This document shows, one piece after another, positions 22,904 through 31,141 of a DNA stretch of 32,337 nt; position 1 is the first letter of the stretch, and every line of letters begins with the position of its first letter. The position numbers and the translations under genes were made by a program. This stretch comes from an uncultured Myxococcales bacterium (GTDB taxonomy: Bacteria > Myxococcota_A > Polyangia > Polyangiales > Polyangiaceae): positions 1-32,337 of the forward strand of contig CALMUT010000063.1 in assembly GCA_937872925.1 (NCBI GenBank), given 5' to 3'. A model generated the notes under the pieces. That model saw only the letters and a list, made by a program, of their open reading frames with translations. It did not search any database and was not told the DNA's origin.

Positions 22904-23568
22904 CAGGCGGAGTACCTCATGACGGCGATGACGTGACACGCCGTGCCCGCAATGACCAGCAAGTGCCACACCAAGTGTCCATAGCGGATCTTGGCAGCCG
23001 CGTAGAACCCCACGCCGGCGGTGTAGGCCACGCCGCCGGCCACGAGCCAGAAGAACCCCCAGGGTTGCATCTGCTCCCAGAGCGGCTTCACGGCGACCAG
23101 CACCATCCAACCCATGGCAACGTACAGGATTGTCTCTAGCCGCGGATAGCGCAGGCCACCCAGCGCCTTGAGCGCGACCCCTGCAACCGCCAGCGTCCAG
23201 ATCAAGCCGAAGAGCGTCCAGCCCCAGGTTCCCGACAGCACGCCTAGCGTGAAGGGCGTGTAGGTGCCGGCAATGAGCAAGAAGATCGCGGCGTGATCCA
23301 AGATGCGCATCACGCGCTTGGCCTTGCCTCCCGGCAGCGCGTGATAGAGCGTGGACGTCAAGTAGACGAGCACCATGGTGGCGGCAAATACGCTCGATCC
23401 GACGATGGCGCGTACGCCGTTCGGGTGCGCGGCGCTGATGATCATCGGGACCATGGCCAGTGCGGCCAGGAGTCCCAAGCCGTGGCTGACACTATTGGCG
23501 AGCTCTTCCCGTGGCCCGGGCGCTCTGCGCCGTGGTTCGAGGGGTTCGCATTCGACGATGGTCTTCAT
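22903..23568 (-). CDS. hemolysin-III / PAQR-like membrane protein
   Basis: The 221-residue protein has seven predicted transmembrane helices and the family pattern ELANSVSHGLGLLAALAMV, then STLYHALPGGKAKRVMRILD followed by HAAIFLLIAGTYTPF, and HLLVIAGTACHVIAVMRY near the end. The His, Ser, Asp and His residues (SH..., YH, DH, H...H) are the metal-binding set of the PAQR/hemolysin III superfamily, which are probably membrane hydrolases of lipid amides. ATG 23568 follows the stop of the MerR gene by five bases. An ATG at 23589 overlaps the MerR gene and is less likely. It is part of the MerR-controlled operon. Confidence 0.93.
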   Translation of the reverse strand: MKTIVECEPLEPRRRAPGPREELANSVSHGLGLLAALAMVPMIISAAHPNGVRAIVGSSVFAATMVLVYLTSTLYHALPGGKAKRVMRILDHAAIFLLIAGTYTPFTLGVLSGTWGWTLFGLIWTLAVAGVALKALGGLRYPRLETILYVAMGWMVLVAVKPLWEQMQPWGFFWLVAGGVAYTAGVGFYAAAKIRYGHLVWHLLVIAGTACHVIAVMRYSA

Positions 23569-23573
23569 GACAA

Positions 23574-24392
23574 CTACTCCGCGTCGCATTCCAGGGCGCC
23601 GGGATGTGCGGCGGATGTCTCTGCCGCCTTCTTCTTGCGCTTGGGCATGCTGGTCGATTTTCCGGATTCTGACAGGTCGCGCAGCACGCGTTCCATTTCC
23701 TGTCCGAAGCTGAGCTGCAGCGCGTCCTGACTCACGGGCTTCAAGGCGCCGAACGCAGCGGTGAGCTCTGCGGCGCTTGCGTCACGCCCGAAGCCTGCGG
23801 CTGCCTGCTTGAAGAAGTACTTGGCGAGGTCTTTGGCGGCGCGTCGGGCGTACTTCTTGAGGATGCTCAGGCCCGTCGCGGCGGTCTCCACGTCCACGCC
23901 CGCGGCTTCCAAGCGCATCACGGCCTGGAGCATGCCAGGGCTGGGAATGAGGATCGAATCGCCCTTGCCTTCGATCAACTTCAATCGCCGCAGCTGCGCC
24001 TGCAGCCCCGCGGGTTTCTTGCCCACGAACTCGTAGAGCTCACTTTCGCTGACGACGCGCGGACTGTCGTTGGCCCAGGGCTCCACGAGCTGCTCCTCGA
24101 GACCAAGCCACTCACCGAGGTCCAGCTCGCCCTTGTCGATCTTCTTGACCAGCTCACAGATGGCCTTGATGCGCAGACCGCGATCTTGCAGCTCCGCGAC
24201 GAGCTTCAAACGCTCCACGTGGCTCGGGCCATAAAACGCGACCCGGCCGCGGATCTCCGGGCCGGGCAGGGCGCCCGCGGACTGGTAGTAGCGAATGGTG
24301 CGGCTGGGGACCTGGCTCACCGCCGCCAGCTGGTCGATGGTGTATTCCGCTTCCCCGGCGCCAGCGCCCGCGTCTCCCTCACCTGAATCCAT
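23574..24392 (-). CDS. MerR-family transcriptional regulator
   Basis: The 272-residue protein has an N-terminal Gly/Ala/Glu linker, then a winged helix-turn-helix of MerR type at about 15-85: AEYTIDQLAAVSQVPSRTIR, YYQSAGALPGPEIRGRVAFY, ERLKLVAELQDRGLRIKAIC. MerR proteins bind as dimers to dyads in the spacer of over-long promoters. Residues 85-230 form a helical effector region without the Cys of metal sensors, so the ligand is probably organic or a lipid. The C-terminus is Lys-rich (SMPKRKKKAAE). It is the first gene of a four- to five-gene operon with hemolysin III, hydrolase and small protein, and it probably autoregulates through the dyads at 24456-24484. Confidence 0.92.
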   Translation of the reverse strand: MDSGEGDAGAGAGEAEYTIDQLAAVSQVPSRTIRYYQSAGALPGPEIRGRVAFYGPSHVERLKLVAELQDRGLRIKAICELVKKIDKGELDLGEWLGLEEQLVEPWANDSPRVVSESELYEFVGKKPAGLQAQLRRLKLIEGKGDSILIPSPGMLQAVMRLEAAGVDVETAATGLSILKKYARRAAKDLAKYFFKQAAAGFGRDASAAELTAAFGALKPVSQDALQLSFGQEMERVLRDLSESGKSTSMPKRKKKAAETSAAHPGALECDAE

Positions 24393-24455
24393 CGTTTGCT
24401 CCCGTTTTGTCGCAGAAAGCGCGGGGTTCGGCCCCCGCGCTTCTCGATGGTATCA

Positions 24456-24484
24456 GTAGTAACCGTTACAGTGTGTACTGTCAA
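24456..24484 (-). promoter_or_regulatory. promoter of the MerR operon with nested palindromes
   Basis: On the minus strand a consensus -35 TTGACA (24479-24484) is followed, after 17 bases, by a -10-like TACTAC (24456-24461). The spacer holds a perfect palindrome ACAGT-GTGT-ACTGT (24468-24481) and a second one GTAAC-C-GTTAC (24459-24469). A start codon follows 64 bases downstream. This is the layout of a MerR-type operator and suggests autoregulation. The -35 overlaps the stop codon of the metalloprotease gene upstream. Confidence 0.55.
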
Positions 24485-26253
24485 GGTTGTGCGGGCGTGA
24501 AAGCCGGCAGTGGCGCTGCCGCCGCAGCTGACGTCGCTACGGGAAGCGCGCCCTCGGCCTGCATCACCCTGGCTCCGGCCATCGCGCTTTCGCGCACCAA
24601 CAGGATGCCGCCGGCGGCGTGGCTCAGCGGGTAGAAAAATCCCGAGGTCTGGCTGCTGACGCCTTGTGCGTTTTCGATGCGCACGCGGCGCTTCTCGCCC
24701 AGCACAGGCCCGTCCAAGTTGTGGCTCTGTCCCCAGGTGGCGTGGCCGTTTTCGTCGATGATGGCGGCGCGGAAGCGGCCCGGGGCTCGGCTCGGCTCGG
24801 TCAGCTTGAAGCTCATGTTGCTGTGCACGTAGCTGACCCGTGAGAACAACTTGTCGAAGTTGTAATCACTGATCCAGGTCGGGTCGCAGTAGCTCATCAC
24901 GTCCACACGCGACGTGGGGGACATCAGCGTCTTGGTGAGAATGTCATAGCCCCACACGCCGATCTTGGCGCCGGAGTACGGGAAGGGCCCTGCGTTCGAC
25001 ACGCCGCAGGGCGCGTGGGGCAGACCGTGCGCGTGGCCAAGCTCGTGGGCCATCACGTCGGGGCTGTCGTTGGAGCTACCGCCGGAGAAGTAACCCACGC
25101 CGATGGAGCCACGTGAGTACACATCGCTGGCACCGGACAGCGCGCTGATGCCTGCAATGCAGCCGCTGCCGCAATAGGTGCCGAAGCTCGACTTGGGCGT
25201 CAGCACACCGTAGTAGTACACATCCTTGGCGGGCTGATCTGACGAACGCACGCCGTACAAGAAGTCCAACGCCTGGCTCCAGCTCGTGCCCGAGGTTGCC
25301 GTGACGCTGCCCGGATACGTGACGGCGGCACGCACACTGATCTTCACGTCCGGCACTGGGAACAGCTTGAGCAGCCGCTCGCGGTACGTCTGCACCCGCG
25401 CGCTGCTGGTGTCCGGCGTGTAGCCGCTGACGACGATGGGCACCAACACCACGTCCAGCCCGCCGCCCGCGCTCTGCGCTCCCAAGTTGCTGCTGCCCGA
25501 GGAAGGAAACCGCGCGCCGGCGGTGTTGCCCGTCGGAGCGCCCGCGCTGGTCTCGTGCAAGGTCACGCTGTAGCTGGTTGCCGTAGTCAGCGTGCTGCCG
25601 CTGAGGTCGAAGTTGAACGTGCTGCCGGGGGTAGCGTCGCTGGACGCGCCACTCACGACCATGGTCTTTTCCAACGTCGCGCCGCTGGAAAGCTCCAGGC
25701 GCGCGAGGATCTCGCGACTTGAAAAGCCCGATCCCGGCGTCACAAACACTCGCAACAGTCCGTCGCGACCCGCAATGATCGGTGCGTTGGTCTGTGTGAC
25801 CGCGGCACCTGCTTTGGCGATGGGCACCTTGACGCCCTGGTACACGGCGATCTCGTCAATGCTGATGTCCGACGCGACGGCCCCGGCGCTACTGGCGCTG
25901 CCGGATCCTCCGTTGCCTCCCGACGACGCGCCGCCGCTGCCCGCACCACCTTGACCGCCCGTGTTCTGTGGTGGGTTACCCGTGGTGCCTCCGCCTTGTC
26001 CGCCAGAGTTGCCGCCACTTCCGCCAGCGCCGCCCGTGCCCTCGGGCCAAGTGTTGCTTCCGCTGATGCTCTCGCCCGTTTCGCCGCAGGCCGCGGCGCA
26101 GGCCTGCACGTCGCCAGAACTGCATACGCAAAACTGAAAACAGGAATCCGCACGCTCACAAACCCCCGGCGGGTCGTCTCCTGCGGGGGTCGCGCAGCCC
26201 AAGCAAGACAACAGAATGCAGGCGAGTGAACCAAAAGCGAGACGCGTGCGCAT
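24481..26253 (-). CDS. zinc metalloprotease-like lipoprotein
   Basis: The 590-residue product starts with a signal peptide (LAFGSLACILLSCLGC, lipobox Cys20). A Cys-rich segment (about 32-56) and a Gly/Ser/Asn-rich linker (about 70-125) follow. The beta-rich middle is exported. The catalytic motif HELGHAHGLPH lies at 403-413, a HExxHxxGxxH zinc site (His403, His407, His413, with Glu404) like secreted metzincins or StcE-type M66 peptidases. It is probably displayed on the outer membrane. ATG 26253 has a GGAGG about 10 bases upstream. The open frame to 26550 is an artefact overlapping the divergent operon promoter. Specificity is unknown. Confidence 0.9.
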   Translation of the reverse strand: MRTRLAFGSLACILLSCLGCATPAGDDPPGVCERADSCFQFCVCSSGDVQACAAACGETGESISGSNTWPEGTGGAGGSGGNSGGQGGGTTGNPPQNTGGQGGAGSGGASSGGNGGSGSASSAGAVASDISIDEIAVYQGVKVPIAKAGAAVTQTNAPIIAGRDGLLRVFVTPGSGFSSREILARLELSSGATLEKTMVVSGASSDATPGSTFNFDLSGSTLTTATSYSVTLHETSAGAPTGNTAGARFPSSGSSNLGAQSAGGGLDVVLVPIVVSGYTPDTSSARVQTYRERLLKLFPVPDVKISVRAAVTYPGSVTATSGTSWSQALDFLYGVRSSDQPAKDVYYYGVLTPKSSFGTYCGSGCIAGISALSGASDVYSRGSIGVGYFSGGSSNDSPDVMAHELGHAHGLPHAPCGVSNAGPFPYSGAKIGVWGYDILTKTLMSPTSRVDVMSYCDPTWISDYNFDKLFSRVSYVHSNMSFKLTEPSRAPGRFRAAIIDENGHATWGQSHNLDGPVLGEKRRVRIENAQGVSSQTSGFFYPLSHAAGGILLVRESAMAGARVMQAEGALPVATSAAAAAPLPAFTPAQP

Positions 26254-26468
26254 GACGATGGACCTCCAGTGACCGGGCGCAGGCGCCCGCAGGGCCGGAT
26301 CGATTCCGGCGGTGAGTCGGTGCGGCGCCCTTCGCCGTCCGTTGTCAGTGGAATTGCAGCCATTGTGCCAACGGCGCACCGACCACGAAAACCCACGCAT
26401 CTGGCGCTGGGCGACACCGGCGGTGGAAAGTTCGTCCCTGGTCGCACGTCGGTGCGCCCGCGGCGGTG

Positions 26469-26499
26469 TGCTGCACCACACCCGCGGCATGCTGCACCA
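26469..26499 (+). promoter_or_regulatory. tandem TGCTGCACCA direct repeat upstream of the barrel/kinase/transporter operon
   Basis: TGCTGCACCA occurs at 26469-26478 and again at 26490-26499. The copies are 21 bases apart, two turns of the helix, so a protein could bind the same face at both. The second ends 51 bases ahead of the GTG start at 26551. The 297-base divergent gap 26254-26550 also contains the metalloprotease ribosome-binding site near 26264-26268. No clear -35/-10 was found. Confidence 0.35.
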
Positions 26500-26550
26500 G
26501 ACCGCGCGGAGGCTTGCGGTGGGTTGGGTCGTAGCGCTACTTAGGCCCAC

Positions 26551-28068
26551 GTGAGGCGGGTCTTATCCAGCGCAGTTGTTGTGGTGGTGCTCTGCGCTGG
26601 CGCAACAGCCGGCGCTCAAGTCGACGACCGGCGGGACCTGCGTCAGGAACCGGCGACCGCAGGGGAGGCCACCGAAAAGACTCCCGAGCCGAAACAGGAA
26701 GAGGATGAGGTTGGGCTTCCACCCGATGCCCCCATCGACTCCGACGCTGAGCGCGCGTTGCCGGACTACGACGGTCGCGGTGAGGATCCGACCACTGCCG
26801 GCGATGTTCTGATCTGGATCCCTCGCGTGCTGATGTCGCCGCTCTACTTCGTGAGCGAGTTTGTCGTACGGCGTCCCCTAGGCTGGTTGGTCACCGCCGT
26901 CGAGGAGGAGAAGGTCGTCGCCAAGGTCTTCGACTTCTTCACTTTCGGACCGGACAACAACATTGGTTTCGCGCCGACAGGATTGATCGACTTCGGGTTT
27001 CGCCCCAGTGTCGGTATCTATTTCTTCTGGAACGACTTCATCGCCAAGGACAACGACCTGCGCGCACGCGCAGCCACTTGGGGGCCCGACTGGCTGCTGT
27101 TCAATGCCAAAGATCGCCTGACCGTCGGTGAGGGGCACGAACTGACCGTGCGCGGAGAGTTCCTGCGACGTTCGGACTTCATTTTCCACGGCATCGGCCC
27201 GGAGAGTGGCGAGGAAGAAGCGCGCTACCAAGCCACGTCGATTCAGGGCGGCCTCTTGTACGAAGCCGAGCTGTGGCGCTCCAGCGAATTCAGAAGCCAC
27301 GTCACCGTCCGCGACGTGCGTTTCGAGCCCGACGAAGGGTGTTGCGACGATCGCACCGTGGCGCAAGAAGTCGCCCGCGGTCGCTACCCGCTGCCGCCGG
27401 GCATGGACAGTGGCTACACCGTGCTGTCCCAAGGCGTGACGGCAGAGCTGGATACGCGACCGCGCCGGCAGCCCCGCTGGCTGCCCGACGGCAGCGACTA
27501 CGTGTCGCCCAACGCCAGCGGGCTGCGCTTGCAGCTCCGTGGTGAACATGCGAGCGGCCTGTCCACGGAGCTGCGGGCCAATCCGAACGCTCCCGCTCGC
27601 GATCACTGGATCAAGTACGGCGGATCCCTGGGCGGCTACGTGGACTTTGCAGGACAGCAGCGCGTGCTCGGGCTATCGCTGATCGCCGATTTCGTCGACC
27701 CCATCGACGAGGGCACGGCAATCCCGTTCACGGAGCTCGTCAGTCTCGGTGGCGAGCGCCCCATGCGTGGCTTCCTTGAAGGTCGGCTGCTGGGGCGCAG
27801 TTCCGCCGTCGCGCAGTTCGACTACCACTGGCCGATCTGGGTGTTCATCGACGGCACGTTCCACTACGCCGTCGGCAACGTCTTCGGCGAGCACCTCGAG
27901 GATTTCGAGATGAAGAAGCTGCGTCAGTCTTTCGGCATGGGTTTTCGCGCCAACGGCTCTCGGGATCACGTCTTCGAGCTGCTGCTGGCCTTCGGTAGTG
28001 AAACCTTCGACCAAGGCGCGGGCATAGAAAACGTGCGTTTCGTGCTGGGAGCGACCAGTGGCTTCTAG
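26551..28068 (+). CDS. Omp85/BamA-like outer-membrane beta-barrel protein
   Basis: The 505-residue protein has a Sec signal peptide (RRVLSSAVVVVVLCAGATAG, cleavage near AGA|QV), then an acidic linker (EEDEVGLPPDAPIDSD). From about 110 on, strands alternate as in outer-membrane barrels. Omp85 surface-antigen hallmarks are FGFRPSVGIYFFWNDF, LTVRGEFLRRSDFIFHGIGP, a SLGGERPMRGFLEGRLLGRS segment near 410-430 that matches the Omp85 G-x-R-G loop, and FDYHWPIWVFIDGTFHY. The C-terminal residue is Phe (TSGF), as needed for barrel assembly. POTRA repeats are not evident, so it is a short member. The stop region overlaps the next gene's start by 11 bases. Confidence 0.85.
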   Translation: MRRVLSSAVVVVVLCAGATAGAQVDDRRDLRQEPATAGEATEKTPEPKQEEDEVGLPPDAPIDSDAERALPDYDGRGEDPTTAGDVLIWIPRVLMSPLYFVSEFVVRRPLGWLVTAVEEEKVVAKVFDFFTFGPDNNIGFAPTGLIDFGFRPSVGIYFFWNDFIAKDNDLRARAATWGPDWLLFNAKDRLTVGEGHELTVRGEFLRRSDFIFHGIGPESGEEEARYQATSIQGGLLYEAELWRSSEFRSHVTVRDVRFEPDEGCCDDRTVAQEVARGRYPLPPGMDSGYTVLSQGVTAELDTRPRRQPRWLPDGSDYVSPNASGLRLQLRGEHASGLSTELRANPNAPARDHWIKYGGSLGGYVDFAGQQRVLGLSLIADFVDPIDEGTAIPFTELVSLGGERPMRGFLEGRLLGRSSAVAQFDYHWPIWVFIDGTFHYAVGNVFGEHLEDFEMKKLRQSFGMGFRANGSRDHVFELLLAFGSETFDQGAGIENVRFVLGATSGF

Positions 28069-29785
28069 GGTCATGACTCCCGGGCGCGGGCCGTCGTGGC
28101 CTCAGGTGCTCGGCCTCGTGCTTTCGGCCCTCGGCGCTGCCGCGTGCGGAGCGGCCCCGGTGCAGTTCCCCCTCAAAGATCCGCTTTGGGTCGATCCGGA
28201 TCGTCGGCCCTTCGCCGCGGAGCCCGAGGAATACTTCTCACCCTTCGCTTGGGACGGCGCCGACCAGATGGTGTTCCGTCCCATCAGCCGCTTTTTCGCC
28301 GTGGATCCTGCGGGGGAAGCGGTGAATGTGAACGCCTTCGACGAGCCGCCTTCTTCGAGTTGGTTCTATCACCGCATCGGACGCTACGGCATGACGCCGG
28401 CGCAAGTTGCGAAGAGCTCGTGCACCACTCCGCTGCCGGACGCAGAGAAAACCTGGACGGTCATCGGAGCTAAGCCGAACGGCTTCAATCCTGGCTTCTT
28501 GCTCAAGGCTTCGGACGGTCAGCGCTACCTGGCCAAGTTCGACGGCGTCGTGCAAGGCCCGCGGGCGACCGCAGCGGACGTGATCGGTTCCCGCATCTAC
28601 CACGCTGCCGGCTACTATGTTCCCTGTAACCGAATCATTCATTTCCGCCGCGATATCTTGGTCTACGACCCGAAGGCCAAAGGCGAAAACGAAAAGGGCG
28701 ACAAGGAACCTCTCAGCGACAAACACCTGGACAAGGTTTTCGACAAGGCGCTGCGTCTGCCTGACGGACGCTATCGCGCGAACCTGAGCCTATTCGTCGA
28801 AGGCAAACCCATTGGTCCGTGGACGTATCAGGGCACCCGCAGCGACGATCCAAACGACATCATCCCGCACGAAGATAGGCGCGAGCTGCGCGGCATGGAG
28901 GTGTTGGCGGCTTGGACGGATCACTTCGATTCGCGCGAGCAGAACACCCTGGCCGCCTTCATCAAGGCGCCGCCCGGTGGCTACGTCCGTCACTACATGA
29001 TCGACTTTGGGGACACCTTTGGCAGCATTTGGGAGCCCCCCATGCTCGGTCGCCGCATCGGGCACGCGTACTACCTGGACTTCGGCTACCTATTCGAAGA
29101 CTTCTTCACCCTGGGTCTGATCGAGCGCCGTTGGGATACGGTGCGTTTTGGAAAGACCGAACGCGTCTTCGGCTACTACGACATCGAGACCTTCGACCCG
29201 GACAACTACAAACCCGGCTACCCCAACCCCGCATTCGGGCGAAAGAGCGAACGCGACGCGGCCTGGATGGCGCGGATCCTGGCGCGCTTTTCCGACGCGC
29301 ACATCCGCGCCATGGTCGACGCTTCGCAGATGGGGGATCGCCTGGGAGACGAGCTAGTGCGTCTGTTGCGTGGACGCCGCGACAAGATCCTGCGGCGCTA
29401 TCTCACGCGCCTGTCGCCCTTGGCGTGGCCCAAAGTGGAGCGCCGCGGCGCGGCGGCAGCCCTCTGTCTCGAAGACATGGCCGTCGTCGGAGGCGTGGTA
29501 ACGAAGGCGGAGCGCGGTTATCGCGCAAGAGCTTGGCTGGGTGAAGACCGCACACCGGCGTTGTTGAACACGCCTGCGCTCAATGAGGGCAGCTGGGCGT
29601 GCGTGGGGCTGCCCGCGCTACCCGGTGCTTCCACGAGTGCGCCGGAGTATCTGATCGTGGACGTCGTGGCCACTTCCGGATCGCAGCGAACTGCCCCCGC
29701 GCGCGCACATCTTTACCACCTGGGCGGCACCGACTACCGCGTGGTCGGGCTCGAACGCCCCAGCGACGACGACCCGCCGGGCTGA
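28058..29785 (+). CDS. kinase-like lipoprotein of unknown function
   Basis: The 575-residue protein has a signal peptide with lipobox-like LGAAAC (Cys30) and is probably exported as a lipoprotein. The body shows protein-kinase-like marks: Lys160 in GQRYLAKFDG (strand-3 Lys), HFDSREQN at 289-296 matching the catalytic-loop pattern HxDxxxxN, and DFGDTFG from 316 (DFG at 316-318). The spacing of about 130 residues from Lys to loop and 20 to DFG fits a kinase or atypical HipA/PI4K/CotH-like fold. No other family is obvious. GTG 28058 overlaps the previous gene; ATG 28073 is the alternative. It lies between an Omp85-like and an ATP/ADP-translocase-like gene in one operon. The kinase assignment is inference. 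Confidence 0.75.
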   Translation: MASRVMTPGRGPSWPQVLGLVLSALGAAACGAAPVQFPLKDPLWVDPDRRPFAAEPEEYFSPFAWDGADQMVFRPISRFFAVDPAGEAVNVNAFDEPPSSSWFYHRIGRYGMTPAQVAKSSCTTPLPDAEKTWTVIGAKPNGFNPGFLLKASDGQRYLAKFDGVVQGPRATAADVIGSRIYHAAGYYVPCNRIIHFRRDILVYDPKAKGENEKGDKEPLSDKHLDKVFDKALRLPDGRYRANLSLFVEGKPIGPWTYQGTRSDDPNDIIPHEDRRELRGMEVLAAWTDHFDSREQNTLAAFIKAPPGGYVRHYMIDFGDTFGSIWEPPMLGRRIGHAYYLDFGYLFEDFFTLGLIERRWDTVRFGKTERVFGYYDIETFDPDNYKPGYPNPAFGRKSERDAAWMARILARFSDAHIRAMVDASQMGDRLGDELVRLLRGRRDKILRRYLTRLSPLAWPKVERRGAAAALCLEDMAVVGGVVTKAERGYRARAWLGEDRTPALLNTPALNEGSWACVGLPALPGASTSAPEYLIVDVVATSGSQRTAPARAHLYHLGGTDYRVVGLERPSDDDPPG

Positions 29786-29786
29786 A

Positions 29787-31133
29787 ATGCAAGAGCCCAC
29801 CCAGGACAAAGGCCCGCTAGAACGCGCCCTCTCTCTTGTCACGGAGGTCCGCGCCGGCGAAGGCGTCGTCGCGTTGCTGCTGAGCTTGAACGTCTTCCTG
29901 CTAATGACGGCGTATCTTGTGATCAAGCCCGTGCGCGAAGGACTGATCTTGGCGATGCAATCTGGCGCCGAGTACAAATCGTATATGAGCGCCGCCATCG
30001 CGGTGACGCTGCTCGTGGCGGTGCCGGCCTACGCACGCTTTGCGGACCGCCTGCCCAAGAACCGATTGGTTTTTTGGGTGACGATATTCTTCGCGTCGCA
30101 CCTGGTGCTGTTCTTTCTAGGCAGCTTCGTGGAGGCGATCCGTGTGCGGCTGGGGCTTGTGTTTTATCTGTGGCTCGGGATCTTCAACATGATGGTCGTG
30201 GCGCAGTTCTGGGCCTTTGCCAACGATCTTTACGACGAAGAGCAGGGCAAGCGCCTGTTCCCACTCTTAGGCGTCGGCCAGACCGTGGGTGCCTTGGCCG
30301 GTAGCGCGGTGGCGGCGCTGTTGCTCGAAAGCGTGAAACTCGGCCTGTACCAAATGCTGCTGGCAGGCGGAGCTCTGCTTGTGCTGTCCGCGGCGCTTAC
30401 CGTCGTGGTCCACCGCCGCCACCGGGCCGGTGTGACTGAGAAAGCGCTCGCGGACGAAGCCGCGCCGGTGCAGGACAAGAGCGGCGCGTTTCGCATGGTG
30501 TTCCAACACAAGTACCTCACGCTGTTGGCCGCCTTCTCGCTGCTTTTTAGCTTCGTGAATACCAATGGTGAGTACATGCTCGGTCGCTTGCTGCAGGAAG
30601 ACGCCCGCGACCAGATCGCGGCCGGGATCCTGGCTAAGGACGCAATGGGCGCGCACATCGGTGCGGCCTTCAACCGCTTCTACTTGTATGTGGGCATTGG
30701 CACCGTGTTGCTGCAGACCTTCGTCGTCTCCCGCTTAGTGAAACACGCGGGTCTGCGCATCGCATTTTATGTATTGCCCGCGATCGCCTTGGCGGACGCG
30801 ACGATGGTTGCAGTGCTTCCCGTCTTGGGCGTCATCTTCGTAGGCAAGATCGCGGAAAACTCCGTGGACTACTCCGTCAACAACACCGTACGCAACATCT
30901 TGTGGCTGCCCACGACCCAAGAGATGAAATACAAGGCCAAGCAGGCCGTCGATACCTTCTTTGTGCGCATGGGCGACGTTTCGTCCGCGCTCTTGGTCTT
31001 TGTGGGGACGACCTTTTTGGGCTTCGGCGTGCGCAACTTTGCCATGGTCAACGTGGTGTTGATCTGCGCCTGGCTGGTGCTGGCGGCAAAGATCCTGCGG
31101 GAACGCTTGAAGCTACCCGGCGCCCACGCCTAG
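29787..31133 (+). CDS. ATP/ADP-translocase-like (Npt/NTT-type) membrane transporter
   Basis: The 448-residue protein has about 12 transmembrane helices, for example VVALLLSLNVFLLMTAYLV, VFWVTIFFASHLVLFFLG, LGLVFYLWLGIFNMMVVAQF and VSSALLVFVGTTFLGFG. The first helix ends in VIKPVREGLIL, and other segments (AFANDLYDEEQGKRLFPLLG, GKIAENSVDYSVNNTVRNIL, then WLPTTQEMKYKAKQ) match NTT/Npt-family transporters that exchange nucleotides in rickettsiae, chlamydiae and plastids. In free-living bacteria the family's substrate is not settled. ATG 29787 lies one base after the stop of the kinase-like gene, so both are cotranscribed. A role in nucleotide supply to the envelope is inferred from context. Confidence 0.87.
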   Translation: MQEPTQDKGPLERALSLVTEVRAGEGVVALLLSLNVFLLMTAYLVIKPVREGLILAMQSGAEYKSYMSAAIAVTLLVAVPAYARFADRLPKNRLVFWVTIFFASHLVLFFLGSFVEAIRVRLGLVFYLWLGIFNMMVVAQFWAFANDLYDEEQGKRLFPLLGVGQTVGALAGSAVAALLLESVKLGLYQMLLAGGALLVLSAALTVVVHRRHRAGVTEKALADEAAPVQDKSGAFRMVFQHKYLTLLAAFSLLFSFVNTNGEYMLGRLLQEDARDQIAAGILAKDAMGAHIGAAFNRFYLYVGIGTVLLQTFVVSRLVKHAGLRIAFYVLPAIALADATMVAVLPVLGVIFVGKIAENSVDYSVNNTVRNILWLPTTQEMKYKAKQAVDTFFVRMGDVSSALLVFVGTTFLGFGVRNFAMVNVVLICAWLVLAAKILRERLKLPGAHA

Positions 31134-31141
31134 GGGTGGCA

